Assembly: GCF_047496725.1 (NCBI RefSeq)
Contig: NC_132973.1
Location: 2,951,233 to 3,015,232 of the forward strand
Source: Anoplolepis gracilipes
Lineage: Eukaryota > Arthropoda > Insecta > Hymenoptera > Formicidae
Length of the DNA: 64,000 nt
Direction: 5' to 3'
The translations under genes were made by a program, and so were the position numbers. A model generated the notes under the pieces. The model was not told the origin of the DNA. It was given only the letters and a program-made list of their open reading frames with translations, and ran no database searches. Below, in pieces: positions 40,018 through 52,391 of the stretch. Within the stretch, counting starts at the first letter, position 1. Every line of letters begins with the position of its first letter.

Positions 40018-40021
40018 TTAA

Positions 40022-40241
40022 CCCTCAAACTGAACACGTGGGTCTTTCATATCCGTGCCACTTTTAATCCACCGTTTTAAAAAAATATTAATAAAATCTC
40101 GAGGTTGGAAACTTGTTCAAAAAAAAGTTTGTGTCAAAAGGGACTTATAACTGAAAGGACAATTTAAACAGTTCATTCGGTGCAAAGTGCTATCCACACG
40201 TTTAGGATTACGGTGCCAAAAAACCGTGTTCAGTTTGAGGA
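40022..40241. mobile_element. piggyBac-like MITE, 220 bp, with TTAA target duplication
   Basis: Exact TTAA flanks both ends (40018-40021, 40242-40245). The inward-read termini are CCCTCAAACTGAACACG and TCCTCAAACTGAACACG, which differ only at the first base. Near each end is a GTGCCA motif (CCGTGCCACTTTT on the left, CGGTGCCAAAAAA on the right). The element is too short to encode a transposase. Confidence 0.82.
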
Positions 40242-41283
40242 TTAATTACATTAATCGAGAGAATTATATTCTTCGCGTTAAATTTTTACGAAAGAAAAAT
40301 TGCTTCCCCGTATGCACTCATCGAATATTTTAGCACATACGGTGTGTCAAAGCATAATGAAAAAGGACACGTGTCAGCATGTGTCTGTTGGAAATTTCTG
40401 CTAGCGATGCTAGGTTCGTTCATTTGTTATCAGAACATTTTTTTTTTTTTTTTTTATATATTTAAGATCCAGGTCGATTGTTTGGTTTTTCTTTCGTTCA
40501 GCGGAAATTGATTTTCGATTCCATATTCTGGTGATGACACGTGCCACGGGCACTACTCGCTTGCCGTCCCGGGGGCATCTCCAAGGAAATTGTCTGTCGT
40601 TCTTGCGGCCGCCGGGCTTATTCCGTTTTGACCCTTCCGCGTCGCGGTGTAGCTTTATACCATGTTTGCCGAAGACGAGTCCGCGTTCTTCGATTTTCCG
40701 ATGTAATAAAACTCTCGCCAGCGGAGGGGAGTAGAGGGGACGGATATTTTCCGATCGCCACAACATACGGCAAAATAATGTCTCAGACTGAAATCGATGA
40801 CGAAGTCGACGTTCAGAAATGTCTTCACTGTTTCGATATTTTCTTCACGATGTTTAGCATTTTCCATAGTCACAAAAAATGAAATTATTCTAATAAGAGA
40901 TATAACAATTACATACATGGACAATTTGTATTATTCAATATATATTGTTCAACAAACTATAGTGTTATCAAAAACATTTTACTGCAACAAATCGCGATTG
41001 CTTTTATTTTAAATAGACATTGATTGGGGTTTAATTAGAATTTTCGATTTGTTCTCGCAAAGTATCACATGAATTATTTATTAGTATAATTAGTAACGTT
41101 TTCATCCGCTGTATCTTTTGTATACATGACATATTAATAAGTTATAGAGAAATGTATTATATTTTATGTATATTATAATAATGATTAATATATTTAAATT
41201 ATATATATTTAGATATTTATACATTATTAATTTATTTACATTACATATTATTAATAATACTATTATTTGATTAGCTTATCTCT

Positions 41284-41317
<34 letters not shown>

Positions 41318-41319
41318 CA
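41284..41319 (+). repeat. (CA)n microsatellite
   Basis: About 17 CA units with one GCA interruption. Confidence 0.9.
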
Positions 41320-42078
41320 TGAGCATTGCCGATATTAAGAAAGATTGCGAAAATCTCTAAAAATGTTCGTGATAATTGAATATATATTGATTGTTCGAAT
41401 ATTGAACGAGTAAACATATCGATAGAGTCAAATTTAAATGTACCAGGCTCACTTGCGGTTATCGTCGAGGCAGACGGAAATTTGCATGTCAAGCTGCAAT
41501 TTCAATTTCTCTACTGCGGCCGTAATTCTGCCCCGTCTCTGGTCGGAGAAATTAAACATTGCAGGACAAAAAAATCGAACCTGGCGCATTTGTGCCCGCT
41601 GTAAAATCTCTCGGCAATCGGCCCTGTCGATCTACATGGTGTCCTGTTGCGCACATGTTCTACTTTATATAGGTATACTCTCAACGAGTACAAATTAACT
41701 CAATGAAAGTTTAACTGCACGAAAAGTATTTTCTTAATTTTCTACCTAAAGTATGTCAATATCCAAATCTCAATTTAAGTTTATATTCAAGTTTATGTCG
41801 AACTAAATGAGCAAAAAAATAGAAAGAAAAATGAAAAATAATGTAAAAATTTTATTTTTTACTTACATTCTTTCTTTGTCAAATATTAAATTTTAACATT
41901 GTTTTATTGAATAAGCTCTTTATTCTATTGAATAATTATTTTTTATTTTAAAGAAAACTCTGTTAACTCTGGAACACCCTGTATTAAAACTCGGGCTCGT
42001 TAGTTGACGCGAATTTTTCTATGTTGCGGTCTCGCGAGATGTTAACTACGTGCCTTTAGTTATTCAGGTTGCGGAAAT

Positions 42079-42098
42079 AAAAAAAAAAAAAAAAAAAA
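42079..42098 (+). repeat. Poly-A tract
   Basis: A run of 20 A. Confidence 0.85.
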
Positions 42099-42130
42099 TA
42101 ATCGAATGAAAGCTGCAGAATGAGGTGCAC

Positions 42131-43140
42131 AATTAAGATCGCGATGTTTTTCCGGTCATTAGTCGCTCCTCTACGGACATTTTTCTTGGTTTTTCGCGCG
42201 ATAAGAAAGCGGAGAATTCACGCGACAAGAAAGACGAATCGTTAGAGTGACGTCTGCGTGGCAGGACTGTAAAAGAATCGTACGGTGTTCGGGACCGACA
42301 TGAACGTGATGCATCTCTTGTTGCACTGCTCGCTTGCGGACCGTGCATTACGATCGCATTCGTGTCCCGACAATTTAGCGCAAAGTAAGAAATATGAGAG
42401 ACCATTAAAAAAAAAAAAAAAAAAAAAAGAAAGAATACATTTGAAACGGAGAAACAAGAATAAAGAATAAAAAAAGAGAATCATTAGGGGAAAAAAGTAT
42501 ATATCATATATATGAAGAACAGTAAATGACAAAGAAGTTTGTCATATTATACGAATATGCATCGTAAGAGAAAACTAGAGAAGAACTAATTTATCAAAGT
42601 ATCATAATTAGTTTTATTCGTAGAATAAATTATATTATTTATACAGATATGTTTGTGTGTGAAGAATCTCTTTGTCATATCTTTAGATTTTCATCCGTCT
42701 TTCATTCCGCATACCACACACGCAAGTCAATTTATGTACACGTATATGTAACATAATATATTTCTCACACATTATGCACATGTTATTTAATGTAAACAAA
42801 AGTAGAAAAGTAGCTGATTATACAAATTTTAAAACAGAATATTATAAAAAATATCTACGTCTATTATTATAGAATACTTTCATTTACATTTATTATTATT
42901 AGTTAATTTTAATCTTTTAAATCTAATTTTAAAAACGAGGCAAAAATCAATTATTTACTATTAAAAATTATTATTATTACTAAAATTAAAATTAATCGGT
43001 CAAAGAAACAAGTCTTAAAACATATGATATAACTGATAAAATAACAATACAATAGATAGCGGCAACAAATAAGTTGTGTATTTTCAGAGTTATAACTCGT
43101 GTAGTATCTCTTGAGACTAAGGAAGGTTGCATGCAACGTT
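42131..43140. other. Mixed interval with poly-A tract
   Basis: A CpG-rich patch lies at 42131-42380 and an A run at 42407-42428. The remainder is AT-rich without a gene. Confidence 0.4.
42407..42428 (+). repeat. Poly-A tract
   Basis: A run of 22 A. Confidence 0.85.
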
Positions 43141-43862
43141 GTCTCGTTCAACAGTAGCCTACCTCCAGAGGAAAAGAGGATTCTATTCGCGTCGAAGCCG
43201 TCGATATCTTCCTCCGATTTCGTTGATCCCGCCGACGACGGGACGGGTATAACGCGTGAAATAGCTGAGCATTAGCGAAAGTAGCGACGGAATTTCGCGC
43301 ATAGAAGCTCGAATTCTCGAACCGCAATTTCCTTCCTTTCTTCTGTCCCCTTGCTGTTCGTCCCTTCCGTTCTCTTTCCTCCGCCGCCTTCCTTGAGGAA
43401 AGAGACGCGGGACGCGGAACCGTCTCATCTCCGTTTCGCCGTTAAACGTTCTCTTCCGCCGCCCGAACGAACGCACGAACGCTCTTATCCGATCTCTCCC
43501 GCCTCTCGTGCTTTGAGTTCCGTCGATCCGGAACGAGGGTCGGCTTATTTGCCGACAGACGAGGAGGATCAGGGAGAGAGGGACACGATCCGCAGAGTTA
43601 TCCCGCTTTTCGGGCGCACGGACACTATCGGTATTTTGAATTTTCCATTTATTGCGCGGCGTTACGCTTTTACATCTTCTCGTTTACCGCGCGTTTACGC
43701 TACGAATCTCTTCCCATTTGTTGCGCATTACGCTTCGCCGTCGCTCTCATGCTTCGTCTCATTTCGTGCCTGTATCTCTGATCTTTTCATTGCTATATAG
43801 CTCTCATTTGAGAAAATGTAATCTAGTTTTTTTTTTCCGTTCCCTTTTCATGTATAAAAGTG
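43141..43862. other. CpG-rich block with the longest chance frames
   Basis: A 149-codon plus frame (43351-43800) runs opposite a 97-codon minus frame (43183-43476). Composition is Arg/Pro/Ser-rich with no recognised domain. It could be a regulatory block or an untranslated exon. Confidence 0.4.
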
Positions 43863-43885
43863 AAAAAAAAAAAAAAAAAAAAAAA
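43863..43885 (+). repeat. Poly-A tract
   Basis: A run of 23 A. Confidence 0.88.
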
Positions 43886-44120
43886 TAGAGACAGTAGAGT
43901 AATCGGATGATGCCGCTTACGTACAAATTTAGATTTAGTTCAAAACAATTTGATATCGTTTAAATTTTTTTTCACAGTATTTTCATATCGCGCATTTCAC
44001 GTATGTATGTCTTTTATTTTGACTCTGTAATATGGTTTATTCACAAACTTTAAAATGTGAATACGAGAAATTAATTACAGTTATTGTAGACTAAAAATTC
44101 AAAACGTGCAATATAAATGT

Positions 44121-44154
44121 CATACTTTTTCATATTTTTTCATATTTTTTCATT
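44121..44154 (+). repeat. (CATATTTTTT)n short tandem
   Basis: About three and a half 10-bp units. Confidence 0.85.
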
Positions 44155-45059
44155 TTGCACTTTTTCGTGCTTCATATTTTCTATGTGTAACATGTAACTC
44201 AAATTTTTTTTTTTTTTTATATACGCGCTTCTCTTTTATTTATTTAACAGTTTTATTCTCCTTTTATTTATATATTATCGGATAATATATTTTTCGTATA
44301 GAGATTTCTTATTAATTTACTTGAAACTATCTTTGTGAAACTTACATCATTTTACATATCTATTATTGATTGGGGACTTTGACGATTTATTTATTATAAT
44401 ACAGATCGAAACGAAAGTAGATACAACTCCGTTCTTGCAAAAACAATAAGAATAATTCTGCTTTCACGTCTCTTTTTAATTTTTTTATTATAATACGCAT
44501 CAGTTATATACTGAGAGCGATGTTGATAATAGTAAGAATTCTTAACTTACATAAATAACATTAAAATATGTAATGGTGTACAAATAGCATACAATCGTTT
44601 TTCTTTTAACGAAAGGAAGCTCCATTAATACTTTTTATACAATACAGACTCACTATTAGCTGACGTCACATTTAGCCTTTCAACGCTTTAAATGCAGCAG
44701 AAAGGTAGCTTTTACGATCCCGTTACATTTGCGTGCGTTACAGCGATCCCGTTAACGCAAGGGCACTATTTCTGACTCGCGGTGCTATTCTCCGGTCGGA
44801 GAATTTAATTTTTTACGTTGCGCGCCATAATGCCATTCCCTTAGCAAGTCTCGGTAAAAATGCATTAACCCATTACCGAGTGGCTTCGTGCATGTGTCAT
44901 ACAACAGAGTATGAAATTTTCATCGCTCGTGATATCGTAGTGGAGCCGATATCACCGATATACTGAACAAGACAGACAGTACGGCGCCGCGTAACCATTA
45001 TTGGCCAATTAATTGCGCAATGTCAATAATGTAACGCCTATGTTTAATTATAAACAGCG

Positions 45060-45076
45060 GGAGAGAGAGGGAGAGA

Positions 45077-45098
<22 letters not shown>
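45060..45098 (+). repeat. (GA)n microsatellite
   Basis: GA repeats with GGGA interruptions, followed by a short GT run. Confidence 0.85.
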
Positions 45099-45107
<9 letters not shown>

Positions 45108-45912
45108 ATCGATTTAATTATGTAACATCGTCGTATCCGGCGGAAATGGCGTTGACCAATCGAGACTAATGCGTCGGAAATTGAGTTCAATCAACGCGCC
45201 GAGAGAAATTTGGCAACGAATATCTAGTCATACATATCTAGAATGCAATGAATTTAACATCTTCCCGAAACCACGACAGATTTTATCACTGCGATAACTG
45301 ATTAGTTTCATTTTCAATTGCCATTGTGTGTTTCCACCAATGAAGGGGAGTACTAATTATTTTTTCCTTTTTCCGTAAGATTCGCGATTAATAAATCGCG
45401 TGAAAATTGCATTAAAATGTGGAGCAAAAAATTAATTGAAAATATTTATATTAATAAATTACATCATAAAACATTTTCATAATACTCGGTGTCGTTTGAA
45501 AGAAATTGGTTCGACAAATAACCAATTGTCTTACTCGATTGTCTATCTCTGTCCCTGATATTGTTTCTTTAATGGTAGAGTAACGTTAACACTTCCGCGT
45601 GGCACGTATCTATAACTGTCGCATTACAGGGATAATTTCGGACAATCGTTTCCCTTTGCTATAGGAGATCCTATAGGAAGCAGGACGAATAAGCGGCCAA
45701 TGTTCAATTACTCGATAATGATATTACGTTTCTCTGCTTTGACGCTTCGACCTAGTATTTAACACGCTATTCAATCCTCCGCCATAGTAATTTCTCCATT
45801 ATCCTTACGCTATCAAATTCAGATGGAATTCAGAAATTTCATGGATATTTTCTGTTTAAAATAATGTATAATCTATCCTAAAATCTTTAACACAATAAGT
45901 TTATAATATTTA

Positions 45913-46450
45913 GGATAGCTGTCCTAGTTATAAGTCATTTAAGGTTGTGGAGTACGTTTTTTTTTTATGTTTAAAAAAAAGAGTATAATAAGTCGAATAT
46001 ATATTTTACATAATAATTCTCTGAACTTTTAGCTATCATATTTAATTAAAATAAAAAGATTTTTATTTGTGTATAAAGTAATTATTTAAATTTTAATAAC
46101 CGTCTATTGATGACCCAGATGTGAGTCGCTTATAATCTTTTTGTCCTAATTACAATATGAAACAACATACCTCTTGTTTTGCAGAGAAATATAAACACTT
46201 CATTTACGAAATATGTAGTTTTTCTTATTATTGACATTTACGCTGTAGATTAAACAAAAAGATCGCCAGTTAAAAATTATTTAACAAATTTTTTTACAAT
46301 ATTATAATTAAATTAAAAATGTGATATTTTACTAATAAATGGTGTGATAATGTATAATGATATTATGTTTCTGTTTAAATATGTTTAATAATTAATTGTT
46401 TAATAAAATAAATTAAAAGCGAGAGTGACTTACTATTGGAACAGTTACCT
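45913..46450 (-). mobile_element. TA-flanked non-autonomous DNA transposon, copy 2 (538 bp, inverted relative to copy 1)
   Basis: The reverse complement runs from AGGTAACTGTTCCAATAG to the AGTTATAAGTC-type end and matches the element at 20412-20958 along its length with scattered substitutions and small indels. TA dinucleotides flank it (45911-45912 and 46451-46452). The region matching the open frame of copy 1 carries an in-frame stop and an indel here, so any protein has been lost in this copy. Two diverged copies 25 kb apart indicate a multi-copy family. Confidence 0.8.
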
Positions 46451-46452
46451 TA

Positions 46453-48338
46453 TGTTTTGTTAACTAATATAATTTTATATTTGAAGTTTTGAACAAATAA
46501 AAAGAGAATTTATTAATATATGCTTTAGCGCGCGGTTATAGATTATTTTCTCGATTAAAAAAAAGTTACTTTTAAAAATAAAACTTTTTTTAAACGAAAA
46601 TTATTGAATTCTTTCGTTTTGCGGTTTTCTACATATAAAAAAAATTTTTAGAAATGTATTCGCGCGTGTTGCACGTAAAGCAGAGCGATTGCGCCGATAA
46701 ACGGGCGAAAAGCAAAGGGTATAAAATCGAGAGTATATAGCGGAAGAACGAAATGTTTCAGTACGTTTCTCATATCGCGGTAAACGATATTTGTTTTTCG
46801 AGCAGCCACACTTTGCCGATCAGTACCATATCTTTTATGTAACCCTCTCTTCTACCCGTTGAAACCACACGGTTTCAATAATAATGATCCTGTGCCACAA
46901 ACGTGGAATGTAAATGCATGTAAAGGATCACAAAATTACGCAAATATTGGTATCTTTATTTGATTCTACAAAAACTACGTGAATTTCCGATGTATGCAGC
47001 ATTTATTCATGCTTCATTTTTCTTTTATCTTTTCAGTTTTACTCTGGGTATTTTTTCGATATATTTCTTTTACTGTTGAATGTCAGCCTGTCAATATTAG
47101 CGCATCACTAAGTCGAATTTGTATGCGCGATTTCTACAAAATTGGCAATCAACATCGAGAACCGAAATAAATGCTTCCTTCTTTCTCTCTTTCTGCGATA
47201 GATTTGGATTTCATTTTTTAACAATGAATCTTTTTTTTTTTTTTTTTGTTTTTATATGATGTTTTATTTATATCCGTTATTATTTATTTCCATTATATAT
47301 CGGTATATATATTCATTGTATTATTAACGTCAATCATGAATGCATTATACCAACGCATTTAAAAATACGATTTAATGAATTTTGACGTTATGCACAATTT
47401 TAACGGGTTTAAGAGTTGCTGAATATTTAATAGTAGCTTTTTCTAAATATCTAAAAATATCGCTCAACATACATATAGCAGAGTCATTAATTGAGAGACA
47501 CTACATTATAATTGAGAGAATAGCTTGTGAGGACTTTTGCTTGATTTTAATATCCGGAAATATTTCAGAATAATCGAAATGTCAAATCGCAATTTACGCA
47601 CTTTAGTGACGATCTTCGAGAATCGCATCGTCAAATATCACTCACTTTCAAGCTGTCATTACGACACTTAAATGTATAGCTGCTGAACATGACTCTATCC
47701 GCGCCGCTCTACACTTATTGCAACGCTAACTTATACACAGTGGCGTTGAATGGGGGATCGCGGCAACGATATCGACAGTACGTGATCGGCATTACGAAAA
47801 TTACTGCGCGGTTCCACGATCAAGGATTTTGCGACGGACGGATATATCCTCGCGACGCGAACGAACCGAGGTGAACGGGCCGCTGCACGCGACGCGAGTG
47901 CGCCTGCGATACAATTTACGCGATATTCCATCGTTGCATTGCCGACGTTGATTCCTACGTATATTTCTGTACGCGTGTGCATGCATGTGAATTTTTGCGC
48001 GTGTATCGCGACGGGAATACCTCTCCATTTCTCGAGTGTTAAAATGGAAAAAATAGTTTTTTTTAGGAAAATATTTGTTTTTCTCGTCGAATCAGAATGC
48101 AGTGATTGCGGATATTTTTCATACTTTCGAATGAAATAAAATTGTCGGGATTATTGAAACATTCTAAGATAAAAAAATAATTTAGTTAATGACGCTTGTA
48201 ATAGTTAGATTATTGTTAGAAATTCAATCTCTGTAGCAATCTCTTGAATGTCAATTTTTCATATTTTCATAATTGTAAATTAAAATCATGGTTTGTGTTG
48301 CTCATGAATATTTTTTTATTACATAATTATTTTATATA
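46453..48338. other. Mixed non-coding interval
   Basis: CpG-rich patches lie at 46640-46760 and 47680-48030. A T run is at about 47230-47248. No gene was recognised. Confidence 0.45.
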
Positions 48339-48342
48339 TTAA

Positions 48343-48619
48343 CCCTTATGATACCCACTACATTTTAGGTGCCTCTTCCATACACACATGGGTATTTCAA
48401 GTCCGACCGTTTTTTTCTCATTTGTTTAAATTGATTAAAAAAAATCTGTAAAAATTCGTGAAAATACTTTCAAGTTTCTGAAATAAATATTCAGAATTCA
48501 TTTTGGAAAAAAGGCGGAGATAAGAAGCGGGCCGCGCTTAGAAGTTTTAAGAAATTTCAATGGATAGAAATCGATCGGACACGAATGACTGACCCATGTG
48601 TGTATGGATATCGTAAGGG
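48343..48619. mobile_element. piggyBac-like MITE, 277 bp, right target site degraded
   Basis: The inward-read termini are CCCTTATGATACCCA and CCCTTACGATATCCA (13 of 15 identical). Subterminal CCATACACACATGGGT occurs at both ends in inverted orientation. The left flank is TTAA (48339-48342), while the right flank reads TTAT (48620-48623), which I take as a mutated duplication. The ends and the GGTGCC motif relate it to the elements at 27891 and 40022. Confidence 0.7.
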
Positions 48620-48623
48620 TTAT

Positions 48624-49217
48624 TTATATATGTATTAATATATATATGATACATCATTATATATTTATATATATTATATATTATTATGTATTATATATAT
48701 ATATATATATATATTGTAATACAAAAATTTATATTAGATTTTTTTATATCTAAAAAATCATTTATATTTATTTCTCTTATTGTTAGACAATAATCATAAA
48801 ATTCTAAACACGTTATTCCTTAACATACCGCATGTAGAATAAATACCGCTCTCAAAATTCGTGGAAAACTACAAATCGTTTTTTTTTTTTTTCTTTTTTT
48901 CAACTCGTATTTATTTCACGTCAAATCTTAACTTGACCGTCCGCGATGACAACTTACAAGGCTATGTACCCACGGGAATATCCGCGTATGTCGCGTATAC
49001 AGCCAGCGATAACCTGCAGGTCACTGTAAGACATTCTTCAAGCGGTTTGATTTAGTGGCCCTCTCAAACTACCCGGCCGTTATCTAGCGTTGTTCAGAAC
49101 CTGCCTCCCTCGTCGCGCGCGTTTGCTTCTCTGCTACAATACACGTTCGTAGATACCTGCAGTTTACCACCACACGAAACGAACCGGAAGTATGGCGGAA
49201 GTACACGCGCGGCAGCC
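48624..49217. other. (AT)n-rich then CpG-rich interval
   Basis: It holds an (AT)n run at 48692-48714 and CpG-rich sequence from 48940. No gene was recognised. Confidence 0.45.
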
Positions 49218-49220
49218 TAA

Positions 49221-49708
49221 AGGCGCGTACAGACTGTACAAACTCACGTGCGCACGAGCAGAGAATAAGTTCGCATCGCTGTGTGAACTACGTGCCGCTT
49301 ACAGTACAGAATGTACTTTAGAACCTTTACGTTCCCTTTCCTTTTGAATGCTGATCAAATTTTCCTATTTAGCTAACTGTTGGTCAAACAGTTGCGAAGA
49401 GAATTCGTTAACAGTTTGCGGTGAATAGGTAGCGATATTTGCTTTAGTTTAAAAGTGATTGCTTAGAGATTTTTAATAATATAGAGATAAAGAGAGGTTA
49501 ATAATAAAAGAAATATAATTTCATAATATTTATTTAATATATGCTTTAAGTTAATTTTGTCTTTCCTCTTCTAAATTGAAAGAAAAAAAAAATTAAACTA
49601 ATTGTAAGATAAAAGTTAAATGTCGGAGAACTATAATTAGTTTGTACTCATTTGTGACTTTCAATTCAGTACATGCGTTAAAACAACGAGCTCAGTGTGT
49701 ACGCGCCT
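49221..49708. mobile_element. PIF/Harbinger-like MITE, 488 bp, TAA target duplication
   Basis: The inward-read ends are AGGCGCGTACAGACTG and AGGCGCGTACACACTG (15 of 16 identical). Each is flanked by TAA (49218-49220, 49709-49711). A 3-bp TWA duplication is typical of the PIF/Harbinger superfamily. The interior is AT-rich and has no transposase frame. The superfamily call rests only on the duplication length, so another superfamily is possible. Confidence 0.65.
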
Positions 49709-50518
49709 TAACGCAAGCTTGTTGCAGACTCGGGATGATAAATCGTCCGCACTATCTCTTCTTTGGATCTTATGACTTTACGTCATGACATACTGAATTC
49801 CGCGAGAACAGCTCGATAAATAAAGTGGATTTAAGTACGTCATCAAACTGTGCTTAGTTCCCCAGAAAAAATCATCCCGATGTTACAATTAAGTTCACTG
49901 CAGTTAACGTTCACCGTCAGATTTTTCTACTCGTTCGATTGAAATCTTTAGAAGCTGATCACGCTGAAAATGACACAAGTCAGCTTTCAGAAACATATAT
50001 GGGGATATATATGTACAAACGTCTTAAAAAGTAAAGAGATTCTCTTCAAGATGTTCCCATTTTTAACGTATTAATTTTAAACGAGATTTTTTGAGATATA
50101 TGCGTCAATCTTTTCTCGACCAAGGTAGTAAAAATGTCGAGGCGCAACTTTAGACTATTGTATACAATTCTGTCAATATCTAAAATCAATTTTAGTACGT
50201 CAAATAAAATTGAGACTGTAAATTTATGAATTATATTACTCGACCGGCATTTTTTATTACACGTCAGTTTGTTTCGAAATAGCTATTATACACGTTTTAC
50301 TTAAAAATAACTTCTTTTGCAATTTTTTTTCAAAATTTCAATTTTCTTAAAGCGAGAGATATACATTTCAAATTAAATAAAAGGAAACGTTTTTATTTTA
50401 CGGTACAATCGATGTCTTTTCATGCTACGTTATACCGCAATTTTCTCGCCGATTGCACCGTACGTTGTACACAGGACGCTTTGTTTTGACATTTCCGTTC
50501 AGGCTTGTAACAGGCCCC

Positions 50519-50540
50519 GCTCGCTCGCTCGCTCGCTCGG
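50519..50540 (+). repeat. (GCTC)n tetranucleotide array
   Basis: About five and a half GCTC units. Confidence 0.88.
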
Positions 50541-51907
50541 CTGGCATATCTATTTCGCCGTTTGCTCCTGAGGGCGGACTACGAGTCCCAGAGTATTAAT
50601 AAATTGCGCCGTATTGTGCTCTGCCTCTATGCGGGTTTCCCACCTTCGCGAACGCGCGTCGCTTCCTGCACCACCGTTGCCACCATTGCTCCCATCCATT
50701 TCCTCGTCTTTTTATCTGCCCGGCTCGCGCGCAGCTACCGCGACGAGTATCTCCCATCGGGATTACCCAGAGTGGCAGCGCGTCGAAGCGCGAGCGAAAG
50801 ATGCGGCGGTGCTATCGTTTCCCGAAAAGCTAAGCTTCTAGATGGATTTAAGGGGATTTCGCAAAGAGCACCAAGGTCGACGTGGATCGAGGATTTCGCC
50901 GGCGTCGCACGAGTGATGCACTGCCGAAAGAGCGTTGGTCATTGTCGAGAGAATTTCGCCATCTTTTAGCACCGACCGATTTATCCCGTCCAAGAACTTT
51001 TGCGAGATTATCCGAGATTTTAGATTCGAAATTAGAACGCTCTAATTCCGTATTCGACGTGAATTAAAAATGTACCGCGGAAATTTTATTAATTTTTCAT
51101 CGCGAGATATTACCGTACGTGTCAACTCCTGTTGATATCGTAAAATTTTTAACTGACATTTCCACCTGTTTGAGCTTAAGTTACTTCGAATTGCATGAAT
51201 TTGTTGACAATAGAATGCTTATAAAGGTAGTTCTGCAAATTTGCATGAAAGTTTCTTACGTTAATCGCGTCGCATCAGCTCGTACTCGCCGACGTCTTCC
51301 TCACTTTATTTTACTACCGCCCTCCAGCTGAAAACTGGAAGTAAGGCGTTAATGGAGCAGATGACATAGAGTCGGAGAAGCAGGTCGGGAAAGACTATCA
51401 CTCATGCGACCGGTAACAAACGCATGGGAAAACTCTATTCTGGAGAGTTTGCGAGTATCTACGGTGGTAGAAGGAAAGATCGCGTCAAAGTTCGGTGCTT
51501 CGTCATTTTTAGTAGCGACGACGTGACCTCCCATTTATGTCGTCATCCTCACGAAGAAGAGAATTCACAGGTATTAGATTGTCGATAATAAGAAGATAGT
51601 TCGATTTTAGATAAATCCTTAAGATTCTCACGTATGACTTTATTCGAAATTTTGAATATGTAGAATGAATATATATACAGAATTATCGAAAATATTTACA
51701 ATTTTATATTCTAAACAAATTTTTGTTAGATTTGAGAAAAAGTTAGTTTCAATTTTTTAATTTAATTTAAATTTAATTTAAAAGTCTCAATTTTACAATT
51801 AATTTTTATGTAAGCTCTTAATCTTGCACTCTAAACTGAATAATTTTTTGTAATTACAATATATAATTTTTTATTAGTTTTTCAGAAAAACTAAAAGTTA
51901 TATTTTT

Positions 51908-51912
51908 TCTCT

Positions 51913-51970
<58 letters not shown>
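51908..51970 (+). repeat. (CT)n microsatellite (~62 bp)
   Basis: Nearly pure CT. Confidence 0.9.
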
Positions 51971-51973
<3 letters not shown>

Positions 51974-52358
51974 GTCAGTTTACTTTTATTATTTTTTATT
52001 ATAAATATCTGTTTGCATGTTTATATAATACAAGTCAAAACAAGATACGTACGAGTTCAAGATATAGAGACGTATCTTGTACATACACATCGCCAAGTTT
52101 AATATCGTTGGTAGCGCCTCGTTTCCACGTTAGTGAAATAATCGTGCACACGGGAATATTATCAAAATTCCCCATAGTCTCGAGCGAGAATTTCGGCGGG
52201 CGCCGTTTGGCCGCGCCCCGAATGGTAGAAGCCCTCGAGCGAGTCCTTGACCGGCCCTTGTGAAATTTGCGTCATGAAACGCCCGGCACGAGTATGTCGT
52301 GCACAAGTTGAACGTAAAATTGCCGGTGGAATACGGAAATATGCGAACGGACCTTCCG

Positions 52359-52391
52359 GCGTCGTCGTCGCCGTCGTCGTCGCCGTCGTCG
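52359..52391 (+). repeat. GTC/GCC triplet array
   Basis: GTCGTCGTCGCC units, repeated about 2.5 times. Confidence 0.85.

Larger units (their letters stand above)
40246..42130. other. Mixed non-coding interval
   Basis: 40500-40760 is CpG-rich. A (CA)n run lies at 41284-41319 and an A run at 42079-42098. No gene was recognised. Confidence 0.45.
43886..45910. other. AT-rich interval with one CpG-rich patch
   Basis: It holds (CATATTTTTT)n at 44121-44154, a CpG-rich patch at 44640-45010 and a (GA)n run at 45060-45098. No gene was recognised. Confidence 0.45.
49712..52130. other. Mixed interval with CpG-rich block
   Basis: 50420-51070 is CpG-rich and carries a (GCTC)n run (50519-50540) and a 135-codon plus frame (50562-50969). 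The frame is unrecognised and lacks convertase prodomain similarity. This block, 4 kb upstream of the first found furin exon, is a plausible but unproven promoter or untranslated-exon candidate. Confidence 0.4.

Noticed and set aside
41973..41983. AACACCCTGTA resembling a mariner-type terminus
   Set aside because: No inverted partner was found within about 1 kb upstream or downstream, so no element can be bounded.
43351..43800. 149-codon plus-strand frame in a CpG-rich block
   Set aside because: Arg/Pro/Ser-rich composition, overlapping frames on both strands and no recognised motif. Kept only as part of the CpG-rich block.
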